Program-made: the position numbers and the translations under genes
The notes under the pieces: generated by a model
What the model saw: only the letters and a program-made list of their open reading frames with translations
Databases searched by the model: none
What the model was told of the DNA's origin: nothing
In this document: positions 8,319 through 19,837 of the stretch, in pieces
Position numbering within the stretch: position 1 is the stretch's first letter
Layout of the letters: each line of letters opens with the position of its first letter
Assembly (NCBI GenBank): GCA_009746045.1
Contig: RPFO01000175.1
Span: 374,001-415,000 of the forward strand
Source of the DNA: Mesostigma viride
Taxonomy: Eukaryota; Streptophyta; Mesostigmatophyceae; Mesostigmatales; Mesostigmataceae
Direction of reading: 5' to 3'
Length of the DNA: 41,000 bases

Positions 8319-11300
8319 TTAGACAGCTTGCTGAGATGGGTCCATCAGAGACTGAAGAACCTTGTATTGCACTGCTGCCTTCTGCACTAGCTTGGTCAAA
8401 GCATCAGCAGGATTGTCAACCCCAGGGATATGCTCAATATTGGCCAAGGAGGACAATTCCTTAAGAAGGAGATAATCCAAGTCCCTACTTCTGGCCATCT
8501 GCCTGTGCACAAACTGCACCATCCCCATGGAGTCTGTTTTTAGAAGAGTGGTAACCTGAAGTGGCCAAGGAGTGTTAGAAGTCATCTGATGAAGCAACTC
8601 CTTCAGATAAAGGCTTGTGTGAATGCCTTCACAAATAGCCCTGCATTCTGCCACATCACTACTGACAGCCACCCGTTTGTGCAGGCGACTGAACCAGCTC
8701 ACCAAACTCCCCAGGCCTTCCTGTCTGAGCACAAAGAGCCCTGCAGCCCTGCCCCTGACCTTGGAGACCTGCCTGCTGTCCATTGAGCTATCCACATACA
8801 GCTCCATGCAAATGGGTTGTGATAAATCCACTGCAGACAACAGAATGCCAGACGAAGCCCTGACCTGATCAGCCACCTTGGCAGACCCTAGCTCTGTCAG
8901 CATGTCATCAGGCAACCTGGCTATGACCATAAGGTCTGGCCTGGAAATGCCTGCCACCCAAGCAACCATGCCCCTCACCATGGGACACAGTGCCTGTGTG
9001 ATGACTGGAGGAAGCTTGCTAATGAGGGTCTCTTGATAATCGTTGCCCCCCACCAGCAGCATACGCCACTCCCCCCCTTCTTCACCAGTGTGGCCTCCAT
9101 GCCCACAAACAGGAGAGGCTCATTCTCCACCTGCCATTGCTCCCTACCCAGAGGAAACTTGGACTTAATGATGGAGATCAGCTCCTTAAGCCACGACGTG
9201 GGAGCTATCAGATGTAGGTCATCCCCGTGCAGCGAAGCATACACTGGTAGGCCTTCCCATTGCCCCAGAAACAGACAGGGGTCTACAGGAGAAACCTTCA
9301 AGTTGCAATGCTCCTTCAGGAAACGGTTGAGAGTCTCCCTCCAGATTATTGGACTTGACCTCAGGCCCTCCAGGCCCTTGAGGATTTTAAGGAACTCAGT
9401 GTGAATGTCCCTTTTCCATACAGCAGGCACCCTGACATAGAAAGGCGTCTTGCCCTCCCACTTTTCCTGTGCCACATCTGCATCCCCCTCCAGAAATGCC
9501 CTCTTGAAGTCTACCACCACTGAGCCATAGTCCAAGCCCTTGTTGAGAAGGCCTAGAAATACACACAGCAGCAGCCTCCAAGTGTCATGCAGCATGCCAG
9601 GGGTATACAACTCCTCAGCGGTGCACTCACCAGTACCCTTGAACTCATTCAGTACTGGCCTGACGTGTGGTACCTTGACCCCGTCCACCTCCTTCATCTT
9701 GATGACAAACTTGAGCTTGAGTAGACGTCGTGCAGGAGGCAGGTCATTGACAGGTTCCACGCATTTCTTGGAGATCCAGTCCTCCCCAGATTTAATCAGA
9801 CCCAGTGTGACCTGGGGACACATAATGGGAGAGGACATGAGCTTCACCAGGCCTTGGTAGTTTATAGGGCTGTGTCCAGCAAGTGAGTGAGGACCAATGC
9901 CCAAACTGCTTGGATGACTAGCAGCTGGCAATATGAGGTCATCAACCAAGGGCTCCTGCCCCTGGCACACTTGCACACGCTTAACCGTCCTGGTTACTGC
10001 ACGTGATAGGTGAGTGGTCCTGAAATTAATCAGTGGGACCTGACCAGCCCCTTCCTTAGTCAGGAGAGAGGACGTGATCACTACCCCATCCTGGCATAGG
10101 AAATTCTGCCCCAGAAGAGCAGGTCCCTGATAGCCCTCCAAGACACAAAAAGCAGTGTCCTGTCCAAGGATAGGAATGGATACCTCACCCAGTACCTTCA
10201 CGTGTACCCCGCCACTGAAGTCAGACACAAACTGATAGCTGGGTTCAGTCATGCTGTACCCTGCTGCAGCTCTGGTCCCAATGATGGAAACCTGAGAATT
10301 AGTGTCTACCTCTAAGGCAGTGTCCAGCCCCAGATTGCCATGCCACCTGAGCTTGGCTACCTTGGGCTGCTTCTTGGCCCTTTGCAGAGCCCCAATTAAT
10401 CCAGCCAAACTTGTCCCCCTGGGCTTGGTTAGAGCCTTGGGCTTGACAGTTGACTCCCCAGCTGTTGACCTTGCAGCCTGTTCAACAGGTACCTCTGCAA
10501 CCTGGCCAGGGCTGACAGATTCCCCTGCAACAGATGTGGTCGTTGCATCAGTGATGTCACTTGGGACCTGAAAATCCTGCAGGTCCTGTGAGCCTTGTGC
10601 CTGACTGCCCTCATTCATCAGGTTAGGCTTGACATATGACCAACTCAGCCGGTGCACATGCTTTGGTTCGTCCTCCATGCTGACCAAGCATGCGTGGCTA
10701 GCTTCATCAACCTGGGTAACCACCCCAGGACTCCAGCTACCACGTTTGCCATAAAGGCTAGGTTCCTTCCAAGCTAGGACCTTCTGACCCACTTGTGGCT
10801 CCAGCATCTTCCAACCCCGGTCCTTCTCCCTCAGCTTGGCAAAGGTGACATGTGCAGCATGTTTCCAGCCCTCCAGCACATGTGGTGGGCACAGGCCATG
10901 ATATAGACCCATTGGGCTGACAGCAACTCCATCATAGTAGAAGTTAACCCTGCTGTTCAGCTGCTGCTCCACGTTCCTCAGCCATGCACTCCTGACAAGT
11001 GCAGGTGCAGATAAGGGTACCCAGTCTTCAGAGATAATCAATTTCTTGACCTCCTGGATTGCCCTCTCTATAGCACCCTGCTGCCCATGAGCCTCCCTAG
11101 GTGTAACCAGCAACTCAGGAAGGGTGGGATCACCCTTGAGATGCTGAAACTGCATGTCCACCTGGATCCTTGTGGTAGGAAACTTGGCTCTTACATTCTG
11201 CAGGGCAGCCAGCAAGTACCTGTTCTTCATAGAAGGTAAATGCTCCAGCACCTTGTATTTTGTGTACCTGTCCACGCACACCAACAGTTGCATGCCCCTG

Positions 11301-11803
11301 ATGTGTTGGATATCACACTGCAGATCACCAATGCTCTGAGGTATAGCTTTGGCATGTGATTTCCTGGGCTTGTTGGAGGACAACTGGCACTTACACCGTG
11401 AGGCAGCTTGCTGACACGCCTTAAGAAGGGGTGCCCTGCCCATACGGAAGGCAAAGTTGTTTGACAGAGAAGTGGCATGCCCAAACATGTTGTGGATTCG
11501 GGCACCCAACTCCTGGTACACAGAGGAAGCAGTCCCTGGCACAGTCAGGACTGTGCTGTCAGGTTGTCCAGCATCACCATGCTGTCTTCCATCCTGTTCT
11601 GACTCAGAGTCTGAGTCACCCTGCTCATGCCCAACACCTGGACCGCCAGCAGGGACCACATGCATACCACCAGAGGCCTTCACACCCCTCTGTGGTTGTA
11701 CATTGGTTTCTCTCAAAATGAGAGGTCCACCCTCGTGCCCAGCACAAGGATGCATGGGGTCAGACATTCTTACAGCTGCACCAGCTGTCAAGGACGTCTT
11801 CAT
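8319..11803 (-). CDS. Copia-1 pol: integrase, retropepsin-like domain, RT, RNase H (one frame change)
   Basis: The main frame (11803-8975, 942 codons) holds, in order: an HHCC-like finger (His104, His109, Cys137/Cys139); an integrase core with Asp164, Asp216 and Glu246 in QQGAIER; an SH3-like segment (about 335-393); a retropepsin-like domain with Asp500 in LEVDTNSQVSIIG and the closing LLGQNFL at 563-569; then RT with DFKRAFLEGD (Asp765) and the catalytic box HGDD (860-862) where Copia usually has YVDD. After a G7 run (9073-9079) the reading moves to another frame (9062-8319) giving Copia-type RNase H: LYVDSSMDS, SDVAECRA, LLKTDSMG and a closing PGVDNPADALTK. Protease between integrase and RT is not the Copia order (protease first) or the Gypsy order (integrase last). 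The protease triad reads DTN instead of DTG/DSG. Confidence 0.88.
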
Positions 11804-11944
11804 AGGAACCTGTACCTCTCCAGGTGACCTGGGGCCACCATGAACCTGGAGATCACCCTCTTGTTGCCCAGATATAAAATCTGCATTGGAGCACCTGGCC
11901 TCCCCCTTGGGTGAATTAAGGTGTGTAGGGGTTGCCTCAGACAG

Positions 11945-13053
11945 TCACTGCTCCTTGTTGTCTTCTTGCTGACTGCCCTTTGAAGGCTGGCCTGCCTGGG
12001 ACTTGTTGTTGTTCTTGTTGTTGTTTTTCTTGTTGCTGCCCTGGCCCTGGGTCTTCTTGAAGCTGGGACACTCCTTCTTGATGTGCCCCCACCCCTTGCA
12101 CAGGTAGCACTGGATCTTTGACTTGCCCTGGCCTCCTCCCCCGTTGTCAGGCGCGTTACCCTGCCTGGGCTTACCACCCACCCTCCTGAACACCGACTTG
12201 GCATGTGATTGCCCGTCAGGGTCGGGTGAATGGTTGGCCTTCCGCTTGTTGTGGTTGCCCCCACGTCCTCCTTGGCTTCTGTCAGCCTCAGACGTCTTGG
12301 AGCCCCCCTGGGCACGCCCACCTGCGTGGGTAGCCTTCACAGCTGGCATTCCACCCTCAAACAGCTCCTCTGCCTCGAGTGCTTGTTTGATTATGACCTT
12401 GTAGGCCTTGAGGGTAGAGTGTGGGGCACACATGACCTTTAAAGAGCCACGTGTTGCCTTGTCCAGCCCAGAAACCTTGAGCCAGTTTGTCAGGGCTATG
12501 CTGTCAGCGACATTGAAGCCGTGAGCCCTGCCCTCCTCAACCATTTTACAATAGTTAAGGAAGTTCTGGATCAGGTCTCCCTTACCTCCCACCCCTGGTA
12601 TTTATCCTGCCAATGGATCCCCACTTTCTTCCTCTGATCCTCTAGCAGCTCCCTCAGCTCTGCCACGTAGACTGCCCAGGCCTTGTTGGCCTTCTTGCAC
12701 TCTCTAGTGAGGTCTTTAATCTGATCTGTGCACTTGCCAAAAGTCTGGCTGCCTATCCAGATCTGATAATAGTTTGTACCACCGTACAAACTTGGAAACC
12801 CCTCTAGTCCTTCCACAAACTCCTCTGCCTGCTTTGGCTTTGAGTCTGAAGTGACAGGTTGCAGCTGATTAACAATAAGCAGACCCTGGGTGGTGAGATC
12901 ATATCCAGAAACAGCATGTGTAGTATTATTATTCAAAGGGATATTAGTGATTTCTCCGGTGACCCCCACGTCATCTACGTGAGCGGTCCCGCTACCAGCA
13001 CCCCCATTATTATTCCCACTGGCTAGGCCCTTGCTACGGCGTCCCTCAGCCAT
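11945..13053 (-). CDS. Copia-1 gag with one CCHC zinc knuckle (frame change near 12590)
   Basis: It starts MAEGRRSKGLASGNNNGG at 13053. The first frame reads to 12571 (160 codons) and the second (12592-11945) carries on, with the switch inside GGGGTGGGAGG, so about 370 residues in all. The second part is a helical capsid-like region followed by the nucleocapsid knuckle CYLCKGWGHIKKEC (C-x2-C-x4-H-x4-C) and a Lys/Asn/Gln-rich, strongly basic tail. There is no protease domain between the knuckle and the pol frame, in keeping with its displaced position in pol. The frame change could be a sequencing indel. Confidence 0.85.
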
Positions 13054-13175
13054 GGTAAACTACACTAGCTGTGTATGGCCCTGAGCTAAGCAGCTGGAAA
13101 ACAAAAGACAGGTAGATATGTACAATCTGTCAAAAAGCCGCCTGCCCCGGTGCCGACCGCGCCACCATGCCGAAT

Positions 13176-13961
13176 TCAGTCGAGACCACGAAAATCGCAG
13201 TAGTCGTAGTCGTAAATTGGATCGTTGGCGACAGGCGCAGGCGCCTCCTGGCCTTGCCCAACCTCAATCGTCACCGGAGTTTCGATGACGATGGGGTCCA
13301 ACCGACGTCCCGTCACCGGATCAATGCGGCGACGACGGCGGCGGGTGACGATGCGGAGCGGGTTGGTAAGAATCGTTAGAAAATCCCACCCGTCCGGCGC
13401 CCACTCTCGCAATGCAGACAAGAACGCGACAAGATTGAGCAGCAATTGCCGCTCACGCGTCCGGAAGCCTCGCGACAGCAACTGCAGAATCGCAAGGTCT
13501 TGAAACAGGTTGGTCGTAATCGTCGGAATGACGCCCGAACGAACCGACAGCCAGTTAGCGAGATTGCGCTGGTAACCTGTAAGCGATGAAACCGCGTTGT
13601 CGATCTCCTCAGAGACCTCGGCAACCGCGCTGGGCGCTTGCAACCCCGCCCGGGTATGGACCTCGAAGTCCGCGAGCAAAGCTCGAATGGAATCAAGGTA
13701 ATCGCGAAACCCCGAAACAATCGAAGGTTGCGGAGGCGGGGGCGGCAGTCGTAGGTTTTGCAGCAGTGCCTGCTGCTGAGCGCGTAGCTCCGCACTGGAC
13801 GCTACCGCCTGGTCAACAACACGCTGCCACGCCGGATTAAGAACCGGACGATCTTCACGAACAGGAGTCGTCGAAGGACCAGCCGGAGATTCGGCGATGT
13901 CCGCTGGACTGCCCAAAATTTCAGAATCCCTCGGAATGCGGAACTCCATCGAGTCCGGCAT
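13176..13961 (-). CDS. Copia-1 ORF-A: unrecognised 261-codon ORF ahead of gag
   Basis: ATG at 13961 (MPDSMEFRIPRDSEILG), stop at 13176. An upstream in-frame extension reaches into the LTR, but the ATG 28 nt inside the element is the likely start. The product has a Pro-rich linker (PPPPPQ near residue 75), a long predicted-helical middle with Leu/Ala heptad-like runs, an Arg6 stretch followed by IDPVTGRR, and a tyrosine/aspartate-rich C-terminus (YDYDYCDF). No zinc knuckle, protease or membrane segment is seen. Its GC-rich codon use differs from the gag and pol of the same element, which could mean a captured host or foreign gene. An intact frame beside frame-shifted gag and pol suggests it may be translated. 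The function is unknown. Confidence 0.6.
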   Translation of the reverse strand: MPDSMEFRIPRDSEILGSPADIAESPAGPSTTPVREDRPVLNPAWQRVVDQAVASSAELRAQQQALLQNLRLPPPPPQPSIVSGFRDYLDSIRALLADFEVHTRAGLQAPSAVAEVSEEIDNAVSSLTGYQRNLANWLSVRSGVIPTITTNLFQDLAILQLLSRGFRTRERQLLLNLVAFLSALREWAPDGWDFLTILTNPLRIVTRRRRRRIDPVTGRRLDPIVIETPVTIEVGQGQEAPAPVANDPIYDYDYCDFRGLD

Positions 13962-13988
13962 TTTTCTTGGTACGAAGATTGTAATACG

Positions 13989-14604
13989 AGTTGAATGAGA
14001 GTTTACCACCGAGGGAATCCATGGCTCTTGCAGGAAAGTTGCCTTTATTATAATGAGCAAACACAGACGTAAGTCACGTCAAGTCCGAGACTGCACGTAG
14101 CACAGACGACAGGGTCGTTATGCCAAGAGAGCGTGCACGCAAGAGCTAGCGTCCTAGAGCTAACAAGTCACTCATATAGCTTGCTAGGGACGCGTCCAAG
14201 TATTCAGCTGCACTGTCACAGCTGAACTGTCAATCAATTGATTACACAGACTCTGGCACGCCTTTGGCGCGCAGATCTATCAATTGTCCATACGGCTAGT
14301 CCTGTGGACCTATCCGTACACTAGTCAGCATCAATTGTCTCATAGGTCCTGGCGCGCTACAGTGCGCCTACCTATCAATTGACCATCAAGTCCTGTACAA
14401 GTCCTGTCAACGTCCTGCGGACTATCAAAGTGACACTTGTACATCCTGTGTCCGTACGCGCCCACAGTGGCGCGCCGGGTACTGTCGGCACAGCCTAGGA
14501 AACGTCATAACTTTTACGTTCCTTAACCAAATGAGGCGTTCAAGGTGCCGTTGGAAAGAGCGTAACAATCTCTATCCATCTAACGTAAATCCTTTACGTT
14601 AACT
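13989..14604 (-). mobile_element. Copia-1 5' LTR
   Basis: Direct repeat of 6757-7367; five bases longer owing to CTAGAGCTAA replacing CCGAC near 14152. The sequence just inside it (minus strand CGTATTACAATC) has no TGG start, so no standard tRNA primer site is evident. Confidence 0.92.
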
Positions 14605-14844
14605 CCTACAGATGCACGCTGGTCCACTACATCTACTGATGCACGCTGGTCCACTACATTCTACCACAGGATCAGGACCACTAGTAAAGTACGCGGCGCG
14701 GCGCCCAACGGCACCCAATGTACCACAGTACTGTTACGAGGACAATAATGTCCCGGTAGGAGCCTAAACGTAAACCTGGGGACAACCGAGGCAAAAGACC
14801 TAATTTACGTCCGTAACTACAACGAATTGTTACGCGACGTAACA
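14605..14844 (-). mobile_element. Gypsy 3' LTR, inner part
   Basis: Continues the LTR interrupted at 6756, starting with the duplicated CCTAC. It ends CGACGTAACA at 14844 and matches 38264-38503 with one substitution noted. Confidence 0.95.
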
Positions 14845-15214
14845 CCTCCCCCCCCCACAAAGGTAGGGAGCCCTCTCCCTACGCACAGGGAGGAAAACGA
14901 GGGGTAGGAAACCTAATGCACCCAGCACACACTAACACAGTCGGCAGGCCATCCAAGATACAAAGCACCAATAGTTCACACGGTCTCCACCACCACGCCT
15001 GGAGGTGTAGGGTTAGCCAGCACCAAGCCTGGTGGTAGGTTCCCCTAACTGCCTGGAACAAAGTCCTTGCCGGGGGGAACGGCACTGGGCAGGACACACA
15101 GAGTAAACCAATCAGCACCAAGGACCAAGAACGACCAGTCAACTGGCCAGAACATGAGGGCGACTCTACATACCGGAGGGACAACACCCTCAGGTCGGGC
15201 CTAAGGCCCTCTAT
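14845..15214 (-). other. Gypsy polypurine tract and 3' untranslated stretch
   Basis: On the minus strand the LTR start (TGTTACG) is directly preceded by GTGGGGGGGGGAGG (14858-14845), a textbook polypurine tract. The rest has one 102-codon open frame (15187-14879) with a hydrophobic segment (SLVLIGLLCVSC) but no further support for a gene. Confidence 0.75.
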
Positions 15215-17520
15215 CTAATGGCCATCCGTCTGGTAGGTACCACGGGAGGCCAGCAGGACATCCAGGTAAGCCTGGTAGTGAGACACATCCTCAGCATTGT
15301 CGTGCCTATCTACAGTGAGGAAAACATCGGCCCACACGCCGTCAGGGAAAAGGCCCAGGAAGGCCCAGTAGTACCTATGCTGTGTAAGAACGACCTGGCC
15401 CCGGGCCCAGTCCAGGAAACCGCAGGCAAAGAGGCGTAGGAAAGGCTCGATCTACCGCGATCAGGCAGAGAGCCCGAAGGAGCAGGCGATGATACCGGAT
15501 CCGAGGGCGCATACCCGTCGGGAAAAACAGATCTACCAGGGGCTCCACGTTGGACGGCCACAACCGGATATGCCGAATCTCGCGGGAGCGCCACCGGCGG
15601 GCACACTGTCGCGACCCGAACGTCTCGAGGTAGTCGCTAGCCCGGGGAGGAGGATGACCCCGAGAGTCCAAACCCTGGCCCGGGATGGGCGCTGGACGAC
15701 GGGCATCCCACTCTAGGATGGGCTGAAGGACGGTGCTGTACGTGGCACCCGGCACCGCAGGAAAATCTACCGTAAGAGCATCGGAGGCCATAATGCCCAG
15801 AGGCGGAGGGTAAGCCCACTGGAACCCGCCGTAGGTGTCCAAGTCATTGTGGCGCCGCGCCCAGCGGTACAGGACGCGCCGAACCAGGATCTCACCCTGG
15901 AACACCGGATCAGCCAAAATAACCATGTCGAAAGGAGGCCGATCAGTCTCAACTGGTAGGTTACGGTCCCGCGGCGCCCGACACACCTGGGAGAACCCGT
16001 AGGACATCATTGGGCGAAATGGCCAGCTCGGCGGAGGCGCGCGGCAGGTCACACTGGCGGCAAGCGAGCGCAGACATACCATACCCGAAGACAGGCGTGT
16101 CGCGCGACTCCGGAGTCGCATGCACCACAGAAGGGGCCCGATCCCGATCGCCCTCTGACAACTCCCGAAGGGAATCGGCAGCGCGGGTGGCGCGCGGGTC
16201 AGAGCCACTGGACCGAACGACCGCAGCCAAAGACCGCGGGGCCGAAGGGGCAGGGGCCGACGAAGGGGTAGGAACCGGCACAGGCGCAGAAGGTGCCGGT
16301 ACAACAGGGGCCGCGTCGGACCCGATGCCGCAGGGGGTCGCGACGGACCCGCCTCCGCAACTGGCGCGCCGGTCTCTGGGGGTGGAGCACCACCAGGCCA
16401 CATGTTGAAAATAGGACCCGTGGGGACAGGCAATCCGGCATACGACTGGTTACCGTCCAAGCTCCAGTCAGGCACCGGGATCCTCTGCGGAGGACCGCCC
16501 TCCCAAAGCCTGGGAAGACCGCCCGGGTCGCTGAAGAAACCACGAACTGGCTGTGAGGGCGCAGCGGACGGCCCAGAGGGGGCGACGGCGGGCACAGCCG
16601 AAGGGGCTGAAGACTCGCGCCGAGGCGCGGGAACGTCGGCCGCAGGCACGGAGGCAACCGGAGGTGTCGGAGCCGCAGCAACCGAAGGGGGGGGGCGCCG
16701 GCGAAACCACAGGTGCCGAAGCAACCAAAGGGGTAGGGGGCGCGGACACCACAGACACCCCACCTGGCGTGGCCGGAGTCTGCGCTTGGGCCGCCAGGAA
16801 GGCCCCGAACGCCGCGGTCAGGGACTGGATCTGAGCCTGCATAGCCGAGACCGTCGCCGAAAGAGGATCAGGCAAACCCGAAGGGGTAGGCTCTACTGCA
16901 ACATCCCGGGTCGACCGAGGGGACGACGGGACCGGAGAGGGAGGAACAGACGCCGAGGAGGCGGACGCAGCGCTCGAGGCAGAATAATCTGGCGTATAAT
17001 GTACCTCGGCTGGGGCGCCCGAAGGGGCAGGACCACTAACCGCTAGTTCCGCCGACTGATCAGCTATCTCCATGAATTCTACGGCCCGTAAAAGGTCACA
17101 GGGGTTCTCATCTACCTCAGCATCACCCTCAGCCGGAAGCCAAGGGAACACCTCCCGTAGGCAGGTACGGCCCACATGGGTAGAGAGGTAGGAGAACACA
17201 CGGCAGCACCGGAGAACCGCATCTATCTGTCCCAGGGCGGGACAGCTGGAACCACGCCCCAACAAACAGTGTCCGGCATCGTCGAACCCGTGCAGGACAA
17301 GCTGGTGCGGCTCATCAGGGGAAGGACCATACCACGTGACCCCGAAGAGGGCCGCCCTGACTAAGCCCGCATGTTGGGCCTGAAGGGCCGGCTGCACAAC
17401 GCCACCCGGGTAACTTGATCGCGACACCCAGCGGCCCGGAAGGGCCTCGAAATACAGCTCAGGGTCCGGTGGGGGCGGGGACGGCAGCGAGCTCTCAGCC
17501 GGAGGGGTAGGCTCCGACAT
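15215..17520 (-). CDS. Gypsy ORF3: long Pro/Ala-rich protein downstream of integrase, several frame breaks
   Basis: It starts MSEPTPPAESSLPSPPPP at 17520, 77 nt after the pol stop, and can be followed through three reading frames to a stop at 15217-15215 (ending GTYQTDGH), about 760 codons. The first change coincides with a G9 run at 16687-16695; others fall near 16300, 15960 and 15410. There is a globular N-terminal part (about residues 20-160, with several Trp and Cys), a long Pro/Ala/Ser linker, and a globular C-terminal part rich in Trp, Tyr, Arg and Phe (for example WARRHNDLDTYGGFQWAYPP). No transmembrane segment or signal peptide is seen, so it does not look like an envelope protein despite its env-like position. 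The family is not recognised. Confidence 0.6.
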
Positions 17521-17596
17521 GACGGCTGCGGAGGGGAGGGGACAACCAACCACCCGTCGACAGCAGACATAACATAAGAGAGGAGAAGGCCTACAA

Positions 17597-18987
17597 CTAG
17601 AGCTTGTGCAGGGTTTTATATTCCTGCAGCAGGCGACTACACCCATCTAGCTCACTCTCCGTATACCAAACCTTATCTACTTCACTACGAGCATACATCC
17701 ACTTCACTTTATACTGACGCTGGGTACCGCGGCCCTTTTTGATATCTCTATGGGCCACGATGCTTTCTACTTCGTCTTCTACTTCCCCAGTGTCAGGGTT
17801 ATGCTCTAAAGGGGCAGGCGCTAACTCCCTGCCAGCGAACGTACTAGGATGGTACAGTTTAAGCTGGCTCCTATGGAAGGTGTTTGAATGCGTTTGCCAG
17901 GAGGTAGGGATATCGACTTTATATAAGAAATTTCCTACCCTAGACAACACATGGAAGGGTCCTAAGAAGGCGGGCCTAAGTTTGACCTTCAGTTCTGCTT
18001 CAAACTTATGAGCAAAACGGCCAACACGGGGGCCTTCTACTAATACTAGATCTCCTATTTCTATCTCAGGTGCTCGTCTATCTAAGGAGGCACGCAACCT
18101 AGCAAGGTACTTAGCCTGAGCTTTTTGGTACCCTGAGATCGCGTGGTCATGAGCAGTTTTCATTCTATCTAGTAAGGACTGTACACCTTCTACAGTATCT
18201 CGGGACACATCATCCTTGTCCCGTAGAGGACTAGCTAAGAGAGAGGTAGGGGTAAGGGGCTGTCTACCAGTATCTAAGAAGAAGGGCGTATATCCATGCG
18301 CAGCTTGGGGACAATTGTTGAGGGAGAACTCTACCAAACATAAATAATCCTCCCAATCACTACCCGAGCCATTAACATAGTGCCTAAGCGCTTCTTCTAC
18401 TACCCTATTAAGACGCTCTACTAAATGAGAGGAGGAGGAGTGGTAGGCAGTACCGTAGGTAACCTTGGTACCGATGGCAGCGAAAAACTGCTGCCAAAAA
18501 TCTGAGGTAAATAATTTATCCTTATCACTAATAAACTGCCTACTCAATCCATGATATCTATATACATTATTGAGGTATAGGCGTGCGCAATCACGTGCGG
18601 TGAGTTCTAAAGGACACGGCACAAGATGGCACATACGAGTAAAACGATCTATGAACACAAGGATTTGGGCATTGCCCCTATCATTCTTTCTAAAAGGTCC
18701 TACAAAATCCATCATGATAGAATCCCAAGGCATGATGGGGTCAGGCAAGGTCCTAGGTTCTGCTATCTGTCCTACATTATTGGGTTTCATTTCCTGGCAA
18801 GATTGACAAGTTCTAACATACTCATCTACATCCTTATAAAGGGAAGGCCAGTAATAAGAGCGGGCTACTAGGTCCCGTACCCGTTTACCACCCTGATGAG
18901 CAGCTAAGTCATGCAACTCAAAGAGCAAGGAGGAGCGACAGATAGGAGGGACATACAGGCGCCATTGAGGGGGAGATCTGCTATCTG
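17597..18987 (-). CDS. Gypsy integrase with C-terminal chromodomain
   Basis: The frame runs from the Copia-2 junction to the stop at 17597. The HHCC finger (HDLAAH ... CQSC) is followed by the catalytic core: Asp in DSIMMDFVGPF, Asp in FISDKDKLF and Glu in HLVERLNRVVEE. Then comes a GPF/GPY-type module (LGPFHVLSRVGNFLYKV) and a chromodomain (VESIVAHRDIKKG, QYKVKWMYAR, VWYTESEL, LLQEY). Chromodomains in this position steer integration of chromoviruses to modified chromatin. The N-terminal end of the domain is separated from RNase H by Copia-2, and the two halves are one frame apart across the joint (see the T5 run at 25117-25121). Confidence 0.93.
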
Positions 18988-18992
18988 CACAT
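18988..18992. repeat. Copia-2 target-site duplication, left copy (CACAT)
   Basis: CACAT directly before the LTR start. The same bases follow the other LTR at 25111-25115. Confidence 0.93.
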
Positions 18993-19736
18993 TGTTTAAA
19001 GAACTAATGGGTTTGCCTTCTACAATGCTTGTGATTGGAACCCAAATGTGCCTGTCCTTGCAGGTACAGGCTATGGAGGATGGAAGCAAAGAGACAGAGA
19101 CTCAGTTTGAGGCAGAATGATAGTGAGGAGTACCTTTGGCAAGGCTCCTCAGTTGTTTTATTAACTCGAGGAAAAAACACAGGCAGCAAACTGGAATGAC
19201 CTGATTGGCTGGCTAGGAATGTGCCTAGGAATATTCTCATGTAATACTCAGGCCACCAATCAGGTTAGGTCAGTGTACAGGCTACCAATCAGATCTAGAC
19301 AAGAATAAATCTTATCTTGTAACTGCTGTACAGCCTTATCTTGTAACTGATGTACAGTCTTAACTTGTAACTGCTGCACAGTAATCTAACTATTTAATAA
19401 AAGATCTCTCTATGTGTGATCTGATGATGATGAAGTAAATCTGGCGTGAACATATCAGCGCCACATCTGACATGCACAGTGTACATGTCAATCAGTCAGC
19501 TGTCCTGTCATAGATTCTCATCTGACATGTCATAGGTCAGCTGACATAGACAGATTTGTCAGCTGCCTATAAGGATCCACTTGGCATAGGTACTAATCCC
19601 TGATTACTAAAACTGGCCACAACTTTCTCATTTGTAGGCCAAATCCAACGGGATAAAAACAGTGGCTCCTGTACAAGAGCCTCTATCTATCTAGCCAGGT
19701 CAGGTGGGTACAAATACAAGGACCATGTCCTTGACA
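18993..19736 (-). mobile_element. Copia-2 3' LTR and adjacent polypurine tract
   Basis: Starts TGTTTAAAGAAC and ends CCTTGACA, matching 24366-25110. Just inside, minus-strand TAAGGGGGG (19737-19745) is the polypurine tract. It includes three near-repeats of CTTATCTTGTAACTG-TGTACAG (about 19313-19382). Confidence 0.95.
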
Positions 19737-19837
19737 CCCCCCTTACAACACATGACCTTGCTCTAGTGCTATCCTGTCAAGTATAACACTTAGAGCAAAA
19801 AAGCTCTCAGCCCCTGTGGGCATATACAACTGCATAT

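Larger units (their letters stand above)
6757..14604 (-). mobile_element. Copia-1: LTR retrotransposon with atypical domain order, inserted in the Gypsy 3' LTR
   Basis: The 7,848-bp element has direct-repeat LTRs of 611 bp (left) and 616 bp (right). The uninterrupted Gypsy LTR at 37932-38503 gives the empty site GCCTACAGATG. I place the ends as AGTT...AACT with a 5-bp duplication CCTAC (6752-6756 and 14605-14609). Shared bases make alternatives possible (TTGA...CTCC with TACAG). The ends are not the usual TG...CA. On the minus strand the order is 5' LTR (13989-14604), ORF-A, gag, pol, about 950 nt of untranslated sequence, polypurine tract, 3' LTR. The only LTR difference I noticed is an indel cluster near 6918/14152. 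Confidence 0.92.

Noticed and set aside
13961-14060. N-terminal extension of ORF-A into the LTR
   Set aside because: The extra codons are LTR sequence; the ATG just inside the element is more likely.
15215-17520. Envelope gene of an errantivirus-like element
   Set aside because: No signal peptide, transmembrane segment or furin-like site; Pro/Ala-rich instead.
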